Below are positions 6,601 through 13,713 of a stretch of DNA of 55,861 bases, one piece after another; the stretch's first letter is position 1, and every line of letters starts with the position of its first letter. The translations under genes were made by a program, and so were the position numbers. Where the stretch lies: positions 1-55,861 of the IMG/VR virus record IMGVR_UViG_3300048088_000770; one strand, given 5' to 3'. The DNA comes from a virus. Under the pieces are notes generated by a model that made no database searches, had not been told where the DNA came from, and saw nothing but the letters and a program-made list of their open reading frames with translations.

Positions 6601-8403
6601 TTACGCGGCGAGCTTTCGGTACAGCTCGATCAGCTCGGCGGCGTTGGCAGCGACTAGAGCGGCAGCCTCGTCAGGACAGACGCTGTTCCCGATAAGCCGC
6701 ACCTGGTCCGTCTTGTTGATGCCGCGCCATTCCTCGGCGCAGGTTTCCGGGTCAACGAACAGGCCGCGGTCGATGATGTAGCTGTCCGGAAAGCCTTGCG
6801 CCTTCTTCAGCTCTGGCGGTTGCAGCATCCGCAGAGTGATGTCCACCAGCACGTAGCCGCCAACCATCACCATTTCGGCGGGGTCTTTGAAGTGCTCCGG
6901 CAGGTATTCGTGCATGAAGGCTGCGCAACGGCGGGCGCCTTTCATCTGCTCCGGCGTCAGCTTGTCAGGCACCTGCACCACTTCGACCAGCGCGACCCGA
7001 TCCTTCGTCGGCAGGGTATGCATCGGCTCGGTGAGCGAAATGCCGTCCTTCTCGTTGCCGTAGTACTTCACCAGGTAGGCGTTGACCAATCGCTGGTTGG
7101 CGCCTGATTGGCAGATAGTCGAGATCGGGTCGTAGGCCGAACGGCCGTCTCCTTTGTAATACCCGCCATTCGCCTGTTCGAAGAACGCAGCGACGACACC
7201 GTGTCGCGCGGCACCGGCCAGTACGGTCTGTGTTGGCTCGTCCGGCGAGCTGCCAACGGCGTTCTGCCCGAAGGCCGTCATGTGTGCGGCAACCATCGCG
7301 AAGTGGCCGCCTTTGACCTGGGCGACCTGCGTGCGCATTGGTTCTTGCGCGTCGAAGTTGCGTTGAGATGAGCCGTTGGCGCACTCGGTGAGAAACGGTG
7401 CCACTACCGGCTGCACTAACGCGTGGTGCGTGCCGCCGGCGCTGATGGTAGAGAGTACTTCATCCACGCCGTGGGTACTGGTGTGTGATTCCGAGGTGCC
7501 GCGCATTGGGACAATGAACGGCTTCGTGCTGGTAAGCACATGTCGCCAGCAGCCCTTGGCCACTCGGCGCATTGTGTTCTTCGCCATCTCTTTTTCACGA
7601 AAGATCGTGCGGCCGAGATTGCTCCAGTCGATGCATTCCGCCGCGCTGCGCCATGGAAGCTGCTTTCCGATAGGCTTCTTGTGCCGAACCGCTTCCGGCC
7701 AAACGATCGGCTGCCCGTCGCTGCGTGCGACCAGGTAAAGGCGCTTGCGGATTGTCGGGGCGCCGGCGTTTGCGGCAATCCGTTCGCGCCACTCCACGTT
7801 GTAACCAAGACCTCGCACCAGGTCCGCAACCGGCACGAAATCACCGATGGATTCGATAATCTCCTGCATGTCTGGATGATCGGCAGGAAGCCCAGTGCTG
7901 AGCGCCGCGATGAATGACCGGAAGGTTCGCCCCTTCTCAGCCTTGATTGGCTGCCCTTCTTCATCAATAGGGCCCCAATCGCAGAATTCCTCAACATTTT
8001 CCAAAAAGAGGAGGCGAGGGCGAGTCGCGTAGGCCCATCGAACAACCACCCACGCCAGCCCGCGAACTTTGCGATCGCGCGGCGCGCCACCCTTTGCCTT
8101 GCTGTGGTGGCGGCAATCCGGCGAGGCCCAGAGAATCCCGACAGGCTGGCCGCCAGTTGCCAGCACTGGATCAACCTCGAACACGTCGGCCACGTAATGG
8201 GCTGTCTCCGGATGATTGGCTCGGTGCACAGCCAGGGCGATCTGATTATGGTTTACGGCCACGTCCGGTTCTCGGTAAGCCCGGGCGATGCCGGTACTAG
8301 CTCCGCCCCCGCCGGCGAACAGATCAACCACCAGCTCCTTCTGGAAAGGCAGGCCCATGCTCAATGGCTGAAGTCTGTCTGCGTGCTTTTTGAATGCGGT
8401 CAT
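6601..8403 (-). CDS. dcm: DNA (cytosine-5) methyltransferase
   Basis: A 600-residue C5-type DNA methyltransferase that would modify phage and host DNA, probably to evade restriction. Motif I is DLFAGGGGASTG (residues 27-38). The catalytic loop is SPDCRHHS with the nucleophile Cys97, in place of the common PCQ form. The ENV motif IV/VI landmark is at 135-137 and motif X is LIGNSVCPDEAAALVAAN near the C-terminus. The length is greater than in standalone bacterial Dcm, with a large target-recognition region at about 200-480. No nuclease gene is adjacent, so it is probably an orphan enzyme. It lies immediately downstream of the DGR reverse transcriptase in the same direction. Confidence 0.92.
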   Translation of the reverse strand: MTAFKKHADRLQPLSMGLPFQKELVVDLFAGGGGASTGIARAYREPDVAVNHNQIALAVHRANHPETAHYVADVFEVDPVLATGGQPVGILWASPDCRHHSKAKGGAPRDRKVRGLAWVVVRWAYATRPRLLFLENVEEFCDWGPIDEEGQPIKAEKGRTFRSFIAALSTGLPADHPDMQEIIESIGDFVPVADLVRGLGYNVEWRERIAANAGAPTIRKRLYLVARSDGQPIVWPEAVRHKKPIGKQLPWRSAAECIDWSNLGRTIFREKEMAKNTMRRVAKGCWRHVLTSTKPFIVPMRGTSESHTSTHGVDEVLSTISAGGTHHALVQPVVAPFLTECANGSSQRNFDAQEPMRTQVAQVKGGHFAMVAAHMTAFGQNAVGSSPDEPTQTVLAGAARHGVVAAFFEQANGGYYKGDGRSAYDPISTICQSGANQRLVNAYLVKYYGNEKDGISLTEPMHTLPTKDRVALVEVVQVPDKLTPEQMKGARRCAAFMHEYLPEHFKDPAEMVMVGGYVLVDITLRMLQPPELKKAQGFPDSYIIDRGLFVDPETCAEEWRGINKTDQVRLIGNSVCPDEAAALVAANAAELIELYRKLAA

Positions 8404-8459
8404 AGAGGTTATCCGTTCAGGCGCCGCCCTCCGTTACCGGATGCGACAGATGGGTAGGG

Positions 8460-9617
8460 TTATTTCTTCGGGTATGTCTTCGTTAGCGCTCCGTTGACGC
8501 AGTTGCCGCGCTTGAGGACAACATTGGCCAGCTTTGCCCGGTCTTTCTCGCTATGACTTGCCTGGCTGAGCAGGCCGAAGTAGCTGTTGGCGGTTTCGCG
8601 CAGTTCTTCCTCTGGAGCAGTCGCTGCTCGCTTCAGTGCCTGGGCCAGCGATCGCTTGCGCGTTGATCGACGCCATGGCTTGATGACGTGCCCCACGAAG
8701 TCCACGCCCCGGTCTATCGGTTGCAGAATGGTTTTCGTGGGATTCAGCTTGGCGCCGAGCCTTGGCAGGAACGCTTCGACCTGCTCGCGCCACTGATTCA
8801 ACTGCTGCGGCGATTCATGAAGAAACACGAAATCGTCGACGTATCTGATGTAGTGCTTTGCGCCGAGCTGATGCTTTGCGAACTGGTCGAGCGCATCGAG
8901 GTACACGTTCGCGAAGAACTGAGAAGAGAGGTTGCCGATCGGCAAGCCGAGGTGCGCTGGCTGCGCAGTCAGGCGCTTGTGCTGCGGCACTCGATTGAAC
9001 AGATGCGGCGGGCTGCGCAGCACGTAGTCTTCGCGCGGGTCGTGCATCAGGATCGTTTCGGCCAGCGACAGCCACCAAGGCTCGGTGATCTTCTTGGCCA
9101 GCTGCTGGCGCAGCACCTGCTTATCGATCGCGACGAAGAAGTTGGCGAGATCGCACTTGAGGTAGAAGATCGGCTTCGCCCAGTTTTGGCTGGCGCTGCG
9201 GATCTTCGATTCAAGGCGTTTCGCGGCGTACAACGTGCCGCGCCCTGGGATGCACGCACAACTGTCCGCTATGAAGCTGGCGTAGAAGCGCGGTGCCACA
9301 TGGTTGTACATAAGGTGGTGGACGACGCGGTCCCGGAACGCTGCTGCCCAAACCTCGCGGGCTTTCGGTCGGGTGACCACGAAGCAGATGGAGCGGCCTG
9401 GCCGGTAGGTGCCGGCGATCAGGTCGTCGTGGAGCTCCAGCAAGTTGATCTCCATATCCTTCTCGAAGTGCCGGGCGCTCGCGGTGTTCCGCTTGTTCCG
9501 GCGACAGTCGTAATACGCTTGGACGAGATCCTCGAACTGAAAGGGTGCAACACTTAAATCTGCGGACCGGGCGCGCGACGCGCTCGTTGTTCTTGTCGTT
9601 GTTGTTGAGCCAGCCAT
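8460..9617 (-). CDS. DGR reverse transcriptase
   Basis: The enzyme copies the template repeat RNA into adenine-mutagenised cDNA. The catalytic motif is YVDD (bases 8832-8843). The DGR-type motif 4 is LGLPIGNLSSQF (8918-8953), where group II intron and retroviral enzymes have a QG. The conserved start FQFEDLVQAYYDCRRNKR and the CDLANFF box match the family. The first ATG, at 9617, lies inside the template repeat, giving 385 residues beginning MAGSTTTTRTTSASRARS. The frame stays open to a TTG at 9722, and there is no ATG, GTG or TTG between the template and the conserved FQFEDL block. The true start is therefore uncertain but must be in or beyond the template. Avd, template and two target genes lie immediately upstream. 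Confidence 0.94.
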   Translation of the reverse strand: MAGSTTTTRTTSASRARSADLSVAPFQFEDLVQAYYDCRRNKRNTASARHFEKDMEINLLELHDDLIAGTYRPGRSICFVVTRPKAREVWAAAFRDRVVHHLMYNHVAPRFYASFIADSCACIPGRGTLYAAKRLESKIRSASQNWAKPIFYLKCDLANFFVAIDKQVLRQQLAKKITEPWWLSLAETILMHDPREDYVLRSPPHLFNRVPQHKRLTAQPAHLGLPIGNLSSQFFANVYLDALDQFAKHQLGAKHYIRYVDDFVFLHESPQQLNQWREQVEAFLPRLGAKLNPTKTILQPIDRGVDFVGHVIKPWRRSTRKRSLAQALKRAATAPEEELRETANSYFGLLSQASHSEKDRAKLANVVLKRGNCVNGALTKTYPKK

Positions 9618-9660
9618 CTTCAAAGTCCATGTTGTAGGCGTTGTTGGCGGAGAACTGCGA
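9560..9660 (-). repeat. DGR template repeat (TR)
   Basis: A 101-base repeat matching the 3' ends of three genes. Read on the minus strand in target frame it would encode SQFSANNAYNMDFEDGW, then LNNNDKNNERVARPVR. It is rich in AAC codons, as expected of a DGR template: 28 adenines, most in first and second codon positions. The last 27 bases are GC-rich and identical in all copies, the position expected of the initiation-of-mutagenic-homing (IMH) element. The 3' half lies inside the reverse transcriptase frame in another phase. Confidence 0.95.
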
Positions 9661-9829
9661 CCTATCAAGCTATCTACATCGCCTTGCCGAAGGCGGAACC
9701 GATCAGCAAGGAAACTGCACAAGACCTACGCGGACGCTTTAGACCGGCGGTATCTTTTGTGTGCATGGCGGTGACCCATAGGCCAGCGGCTCGACCAGAT
9801 TTTGCGCACAGACGCGAGAGCCTTGGCCC
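9661..9829 (-). other. Spacer between avd and template repeat
   Basis: This 169-base stretch is transcribed before the template. It contains only a weak 30-codon frame (9674-9766) without a clear ribosome site, and the TTG at 9722 that opens the reverse transcriptase frame. In known DGRs the RNA flanking the template is needed for priming and Avd binding, so it is probably part of the functional template RNA. That is inference from the Bordetella phage system. Confidence 0.5.
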
Positions 9830-10183
9830 TCACGCAGCGGGCGCGGTTGCGGACTTCTTCCAGGCATTTGCCTGTCGACCTACAGATGCCGTTAACTTCA
9901 TTGCTTTGGCGTGCTGCCCTTTGCTGATCAGCGCTTTATTGGTAAGCGCTCGCAGCAAGTAATTCAGCATCCAAATGCTTTCCAGTAGGAGGTTCAGGTG
10001 GGGCAGCTTGTCTCGCGACATGTTGGCCCGACCAATCAGCACCAGAACCTGCAGACACTCGTCTCGAATCTTCGCTCCTACGACCTGTTTAAGGTCGCGA
10101 GGGATGTTGCGCACCAGGTCGAGCGACATGCCAAGCAGTTCTTCTGCAACCTTGTGGATCTCCAGATCCATGTGAAGGGCCAT
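9830..10183 (-). CDS. avd: Avd-like DGR accessory protein
   Basis: A 117-residue, almost wholly helical protein that should form the barrel-shaped pentameric four-helix bundle which binds template RNA and the reverse transcriptase. The ATG at 10183 (MALHMDLEIHKVAEELLG) is chosen because AAGGAGG lies just upstream; a longer frame from 10222 would run through a strong hairpin. Family-like landmarks are a helix with NIPRDLKQVVGAKIRDECL, then IGRANMSRDKLPHLNLLLE and the basic C-terminus. Its place between target and template is the same as in the Bordetella phage DGR order (target, avd, template, RT). Confidence 0.88.
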   Translation of the reverse strand: MALHMDLEIHKVAEELLGMSLDLVRNIPRDLKQVVGAKIRDECLQVLVLIGRANMSRDKLPHLNLLLESIWMLNYLLRALTNKALISKGQHAKAMKLTASVGRQANAWKKSATAPAA

Positions 10184-10204
10184 CCTGGCCTCCTTGAAAA
10201 GCGA

Positions 10205-10220
10205 GGGCGCTATCGCGCCC
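10205..10220 (-). other. Hairpin downstream of VR1
   Basis: A perfect 6-base stem with a four-base loop, GGGCGC-GATA-GCGCCC on the minus strand, 33 bases after the end of variable repeat 1 and before the avd ribosome site. DGR targets often carry a short GC-rich hairpin or cruciform just after the IMH that stimulates retrohoming. It lacks a T-run, so it is not a standard terminator. Confidence 0.6.
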
Positions 10221-10240
10221 ATGAATGAAGGATTGAAGGA

Positions 10241-10828
10241 TCAAATAAATCGTCTGCGGACCGGGCGCGCGACGCGCTCGAGGCTCTTGCCGAAGTCGTA
10301 GAGCCAGCCAGCTCCAAAGACCATGATGTAGGCGCCGTAGGCGGAGAACTGCGAGCTGGTCCAGTGGTAGCGCTTGCTGAAGACATTCTTGTCGCCCAGC
10401 GTGATCTCCAGAAACGAAGCCTCGCGACGGGACATCAGATGAAAGTCCTTGTGACCCTCGCGCTCGAAGGCGGCACAGAACTGTGCTGCGGGGTAGGAGT
10501 CATCTGCACCGATCAGATCGTCCGTGTTTGCTCGGCCATCCCAAGCACTCTTCGCACCGTTGAGTTCGTTGCCGTAACCACCCCATTCGAACTCTCCCTC
10601 AGCATCGGCGCCGGTTGGGACGATCAGGTAGTAGGGCTTGCCGTCGCCCGGGAACAGGCCACCGTTAACGCCACCTTCGCCCGGCCAAACCTCGCCAACG
10701 GCTGGGACGCCGATCAGACTTGCGACTGGCTTTGCCGCGGCGACCATCCCGGAGAGAACTTGCAGAGCCAACTCCGGGTTCGGCGTGGAGAGCGTGGTGG
10801 TTCCATCACTTACGTTAATCAGTTGCAT
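10241..10828 (-). CDS. DGR target protein 1 (DUF1566/CLec-like)
   Basis: A 195-residue protein whose C-terminus is diversified by the DGR. The ATG at 10828 has an AGGAG site; a longer frame upstream is a shadow of target 2. After a unique N-terminus (about 1-40) comes a DUF1566/Lcl-type domain with PAVGEVWPGEGG, SYPAAQFCAAFEREGHKDFHL, then WTSSQFSA and the variable repeat. It ends ERVARPVRRRFI. This fold is related to the C-type lectin folds used by other DGR targets to display variable residues. There is no signal peptide or membrane segment, so it is cytosolic or virion-borne. It is the gene directly before avd. Confidence 0.9.
   Translation of the reverse strand: MQLINVSDGTTTLSTPNPELALQVLSGMVAAAKPVASLIGVPAVGEVWPGEGGVNGGLFPGDGKPYYLIVPTGADAEGEFEWGGYGNELNGAKSAWDGRANTDDLIGADDSYPAAQFCAAFEREGHKDFHLMSRREASFLEITLGDKNVFSKRYHWTSSQFSAYGAYIMVFGAGWLYDFGKSLERVARPVRRRFI
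10254..10354 (-). repeat. DGR variable repeat 1 (VR1)
   Basis: A 101-base copy of the template at the 3' end of target 1. By-eye alignment gives 15 substitutions from the template, all at template adenines and none at C, G or T. The twelve variable codons read Y,G,I,V,G,A,Y,D,F,G,S,L where the template has N,N,N,D,E,D,N,N,N,D,N,N. The GC-rich 3' block is unchanged. Confidence 0.95.
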
Positions 10829-10890
10829 GGGATGCTCCTGTGAGCGAATTGGGCGCAGGCCGCCGGCGCTACCCGGCAAGCTTCTGGTCT

Positions 10891-10909
10891 GAGCGTCGTC
10901 CTGACGCTC
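10891..10909 (-). other. Hairpin downstream of VR2
   Basis: A 7-base perfect stem, GAGCGTC-AGGAC-GACGCTC on the minus strand, 53 bases after variable repeat 2 and ahead of the target 1 start. It has no T-run. It may be the VR2 counterpart of the hairpin after VR1, or a transcript-stability element. The function is inferred only from position. Confidence 0.4.
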
Positions 10910-10946
10910 CCGGGAATCGCCTGCATAAAAGCAATGAAGGAATGAA

Positions 10947-11423
10947 TTACTGAATAGGAAGGCTGCGGACCGGGCGCGCGACGCGCTCGAAGAGCTTGAC
11001 GTAGAAGTCGAGCCAGCCACCTTCAAAGCCCATGCCGTAGGCGAGGTTGGCGGAGAACTGCGAACTCAGCCAGTGCCAACGATCCTCGCGCAGGGTGACC
11101 AGGCCTTCGGCCTTCGCTGCCATCAGCAGAGCGCCTTCGAGGTAGGACGGGATGTGCGCATCCAGCTGCAGCGCTTTCACCGCGATATCGCTGCCGGCTT
11201 CAGCCATGGCGCGAGTGTTGGCGGCGCCGTCGCTAAGGCTTTGGGCGCCGGCAACGTCATCGCCGTACTTGCCCCAGGTGCCAATCAGCTCGTTGTCGAG
11301 CAGGACGAGTGCGCGCTCTTCGCCGTTCAACCAGTAGCGAGTGACGAAGGTGCCGCCTGCGAGAGGTTGACCGCGTTCTGGCAGGTCGGCGGCGGATACG
11401 GATTGCTGTGCATGTTGAGTCAT
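10947..11423 (-). CDS. DGR target protein 2 (DUF1566-like)
   Basis: A 158-residue DGR target. The ATG at 11423 follows GGAG. The N-terminal half (ERGQPLAGGTFVTRYWLNGE, then LIGTWGKYGDD) differs from targets 1 and 3 but keeps the TWGKYG, ANTRAM and AHIPSYLEG landmarks of the same domain. The end is WLSSQFSA plus the variable repeat and ERVARPVRSLPIQ. It has no signal peptide. The 3' end and the ~30 bases after the stop closely match those of target 3, pointing to gene duplication. It lies upstream of target 1, separated by about 120 bases. Confidence 0.9.
   Translation of the reverse strand: MTQHAQQSVSAADLPERGQPLAGGTFVTRYWLNGEERALVLLDNELIGTWGKYGDDVAGAQSLSDGAANTRAMAEAGSDIAVKALQLDAHIPSYLEGALLMAAKAEGLVTLREDRWHWLSSQFSANLAYGMGFEGGWLDFYVKLFERVARPVRSLPIQ
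10963..11063 (-). repeat. DGR variable repeat 2 (VR2)
   Basis: A 101-base copy of the template at the 3' end of target 2. I count 15 substitutions, all at template adenines. The twelve variable codons read N,L,G,G,E,G,D,F,Y,V,L,F. The homology starts and ends at the same bases as in VR1 and VR3. Confidence 0.95.
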
Positions 11424-11479
11424 GGTTTTCTCCGGGTATGCGCCGCCCTCCGAAACCGGATGCAGCATGAAAGGTTGGG

Positions 11480-12145
11480 TTATTGCTTCGGTACTTTCTG
11501 GAAGAAAGCTGGGCGAGGGCCGCCGCGTTTTGCCTTGGGATAGTCGATTTGGAACTTTTCGAGGATGCGAATGAATGCTGGGAAAGTGATGCCTGCCTTT
11601 TCTCGTGCCTGGTTGCGTGTCAGGCCAAGTTCTTTGAATGCCTTGATGCGCTCTGCGTCCTTGGCGTCCTTGGCTTCGTCTACTTCGTGCGGCCTTAGAT
11701 TTTGGTGGTCAATATACGTGGCAACCTGAAAGCTAAATCCGCCTTCTTTGGCGATAGTCATGAGCAGCTTTCTTGATTTGCCTGTGGCCCTCATCGCCTG
11801 CGTGTAGTTCATGGTCAGCGCGAGTTCGCGTGCCTGCTCTGTCAGCTTGTTGCGTTCCTTCAAGCGCTCAGCGGTGCGTTCGTCTCGTTCTATCTGGCGA
11901 TTGGTCTTCTGCCGGGCGGCGGCTGCCGTCAGTGGCTTTGGCGGTTTTGGCGGCTCGATCTTTGCGGGGACAACTGGTTTCGGTGGCGGCTCATGTCGTT
12001 CAGGCGCCGGTTTGAAGCTCGGCCCGGACAGAACCTTAATAGTCCCTCCTTTTTCAAGCCAGTCCGCCTGTAGCAGGGCCAGCTCATGACGTTTCGGATC
12101 TAGCTCCTTGACCATGTTGATGTCGCTGCTGATGTAGGCGTTCAT
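11480..12145 (-). CDS. Phage DNA-binding-like protein, function unknown
   Basis: A 221-residue protein (MNAYISSDINMVKELDPKRH). A proline-rich linker (about 45-75, PPKPVVPAKIEPPKPPKPL) joins an N-terminal segment to a basic coiled coil (RQKTNRQIERDERTAERLKE). Two HTH-like repeats follow: NYTQAMRATGKSRKLLMTIA and GLTRNQAREKAGITFPAFIR. This suggests a DNA-binding accessory factor. It sits between the annealing genes and the DGR targets in the same operon. Confidence 0.6.
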   Translation of the reverse strand: MNAYISSDINMVKELDPKRHELALLQADWLEKGGTIKVLSGPSFKPAPERHEPPPKPVVPAKIEPPKPPKPLTAAAARQKTNRQIERDERTAERLKERNKLTEQARELALTMNYTQAMRATGKSRKLLMTIAKEGGFSFQVATYIDHQNLRPHEVDEAKDAKDAERIKAFKELGLTRNQAREKAGITFPAFIRILEKFQIDYPKAKRGGPRPAFFQKVPKQ

Positions 12146-12152
12146 GGCGTCC

Positions 12153-12650
12153 TCACTTGATGCTGATTGAGCTTTTTCCTGTTTCGATGTGGGCGCCCGG
12201 CACGTCGGCGCCGTCCTTGATGGCCTTGGCGATTGCGACCTTGTCCGGAGCGCTGGTTACCTTCACGCTTACAAAATCGTCAGGCAGCGACTTCTCGTCA
12301 TCGATCACAACAATTGGCTTGCCCTTGCCGCAGGTGATGGTGAAAAGCGGGTGCGTGATCTTTGTGATCCCGGACGCTTCCATGTTTGTGCGCAGGTATT
12401 CCTTCAGACTTTCCTTGCGGTTGGCGATGATCCGCTTGCGCTCCGTGAGGCGATCAATCTGCGATTGGATCGCTTCGAGGTCGCCGTCGATGTTCAGCGC
12501 GACCATTGCAATGGCCTTGCCCTTCTCCTGGAACTCGCCTTCTATACCTTCCATGGTGTCGCGCAGGGCGACGGCCAGATCTTCATCGGCGGTCTCGGCG
12601 AGCGCCGCAAGCTCTTTGAACTGCTCGGTGATCGCGTATAAAGTGGTCAT
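12153..12650 (-). CDS. Gp157-like phage recombination-associated protein
   Basis: A 165-residue protein matching the siphovirus Gp157 family. The first ~100 residues are helical (MTTLYAITEQFKELAALAET, then IQSQIDRLTERKRIIANRKE). A C-terminal beta part follows (LFTITCGKGKPIVVIDDEK, LPDDFVSVK, VPGAHIETGKSSISIK). Gp157 genes usually neighbour single-strand annealing proteins, as here. The family's activity is not established. It overlaps the annealing gene by four bases. Confidence 0.85.
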   Translation of the reverse strand: MTTLYAITEQFKELAALAETADEDLAVALRDTMEGIEGEFQEKGKAIAMVALNIDGDLEAIQSQIDRLTERKRIIANRKESLKEYLRTNMEASGITKITHPLFTITCGKGKPIVVIDDEKSLPDDFVSVKVTSAPDKVAIAKAIKDGADVPGAHIETGKSSISIK

Positions 12651-13375
12651 GCTGCCTTCTCCTCAAAACGGGCTTTCTGCTCGTCGTACTCGCGCACGAT
12701 CCGGGTCACGGCCTTGGTGTCTTGGCGGGCGTTTAGCTTGCGAACAGCAACGTCATGAATGCCCTTGAGTTCGTTCTTGGTCTTAGCGTTCGCCATTGAT
12801 TCAACGACCGACTTGATGTAGTCCAGCCGCTCTTGCTTTTGGCGCTCTTCTTCTGCGATCCGATCTTCTGCCTGCTCAATCGCCAGCTCTTCGTTGAGCT
12901 GTTCCAGATAGTTCGCGTCATCGTGGAGGCCGAGGAATACGTCGGCACTGAATCCAAGCGTGCTGAGTGCCTTCTTGATCGCGTCTGTAAGCGATTTTTT
13001 AGGCGCCTCTCCGTCGGTGCTTAGTCCATATTTCGATTTGTATACCGCGTTCGTGCAGCCGTAGGATTCAAGCTCTCCGCGCTGCCCATCCAGAACGAAC
13101 CAGAACAAAATGCGGACGGTGTGGTTTTGGGTGAATCCAAGGCTTACGCGCTTTTCGCCTTCGCCGGAGAAGATCTCCATTCCCTGATCAAACCGCTCCT
13201 CAAGAACTGTCCAGCCAAAGCCAATGCCGGCGGGGCCGAAAACTTCGGTCGCCTTCATGATCATTGCTGTGCCGCTGAGGCTTGTTATCTTCTGGCCGTT
13301 TACCTCGGCCTTCTTGGTGAAGCGCGTGTCAGTTTTATCGACGCGCTCCCAAATTCGCAGGTTGTTCACAGACAT
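12647..13375 (-). CDS. Rad52-like single-strand annealing protein
   Basis: A 242-residue protein probably promoting phage recombination by annealing single-stranded DNA. The ATG at 13375 (MSVNNLRIWERVDKTDTRF) was chosen as the first start with a plausible site. The core has GTAMIMKATEVFGPAGIGFG, a strand HTVRILFWFV, then PKKSLTDAIKKALSTLGFSA and DVFLGLHDD. The last run (T-DA-KKAL--LG-SADVFLG) is typical of Rad52-fold annealing proteins. The last 70 residues are a coiled coil (AEDRIAEEERQKQERLD). No exonuclease gene is visible beside it. Confidence 0.72.
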   Translation of the reverse strand: MSVNNLRIWERVDKTDTRFTKKAEVNGQKITSLSGTAMIMKATEVFGPAGIGFGWTVLEERFDQGMEIFSGEGEKRVSLGFTQNHTVRILFWFVLDGQRGELESYGCTNAVYKSKYGLSTDGEAPKKSLTDAIKKALSTLGFSADVFLGLHDDANYLEQLNEELAIEQAEDRIAEEERQKQERLDYIKSVVESMANAKTKNELKGIHDVAVRKLNARQDTKAVTRIVREYDEQKARFEEKAA

Positions 13376-13593
13376 GACGGCTCTCCCCGCCATGCAGGCG
13401 GCGTGTGAGTTCGAGTTATTGAATGTGGGTATCAGGTCACACCCGGTCTGGCGCAATCCGCAAACCTATTGGCGTAGGCCTGAAGACGAGATACCTGATC
13501 CTAGGCGCCCTGATTGGCGGTGATGATCATCGCGCTCTTACCGCCTTGCGCGTCCGGGTTATCCAGTGAAGGCCCTCCCGGCGAGGGGATGAA
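13376..13593 (-). other. Leader of the annealing genes, no ORF
   Basis: 218 bases between the annealing gene and the small membrane ORF. I find no frame longer than about 10 codons with a ribosome site and no clear sigma-70 promoter. It is unusual in an operon that otherwise overlaps its genes and may hold a processing or antitermination signal. Confidence 0.35.
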
Positions 13594-13713
13594 TTACGAG
13601 GTGATGCGGTCAGCCAGTGCGCTGGCAAGCATGAAGAGCGTAAAGATGGCGAGTACAGGGAAGCTGCCGCGCCAGAGGAGTAGGCGACGTGCGCGCTGTT
13701 TATTTGTCACGCC
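13594..13713 (-). CDS. Small single-pass membrane protein
   Basis: A 39-residue frame starting at GTG within the end of the upstream gene (GTGACAAATAAAC). It has a basic N-terminus (TNKQRARRLLLWRG) and one membrane helix (SFPVLAIFTLFMLASALA), orientation probably N-in. Function unknown. Confidence 0.5.
   Translation of the reverse strand, partial: GVTNKQRARRLLLWRGSFPVLAIFTLFMLASALADRITS

Noticed and set aside
8688-9557. A 289-codon plus-strand frame opposite the RT gene
   Set aside because: It is an antisense shadow of a GC-rich gene, with no ribosome site or family likeness.
9211-9630. A 139-codon frame across the template and the start of the RT gene, beginning MDFEDGWLNNNDKNN
   Set aside because: It is the target-frame reading of the template followed by the wrong frame of the RT. 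It shows the template's content but is not a gene.
10183-10222. An earlier avd start at 10222
   Set aside because: It has no ribosome site and would put a perfect hairpin in the first codons. The ATG at 10183 follows AAGGAGG.
10241-11026. A 261-codon version of target 1 starting inside VR2
   Set aside because: Its first 66 codons read VR2 and the intergenic hairpin in a shifted frame. The ATG at 10828 with AGGAG is the natural start.
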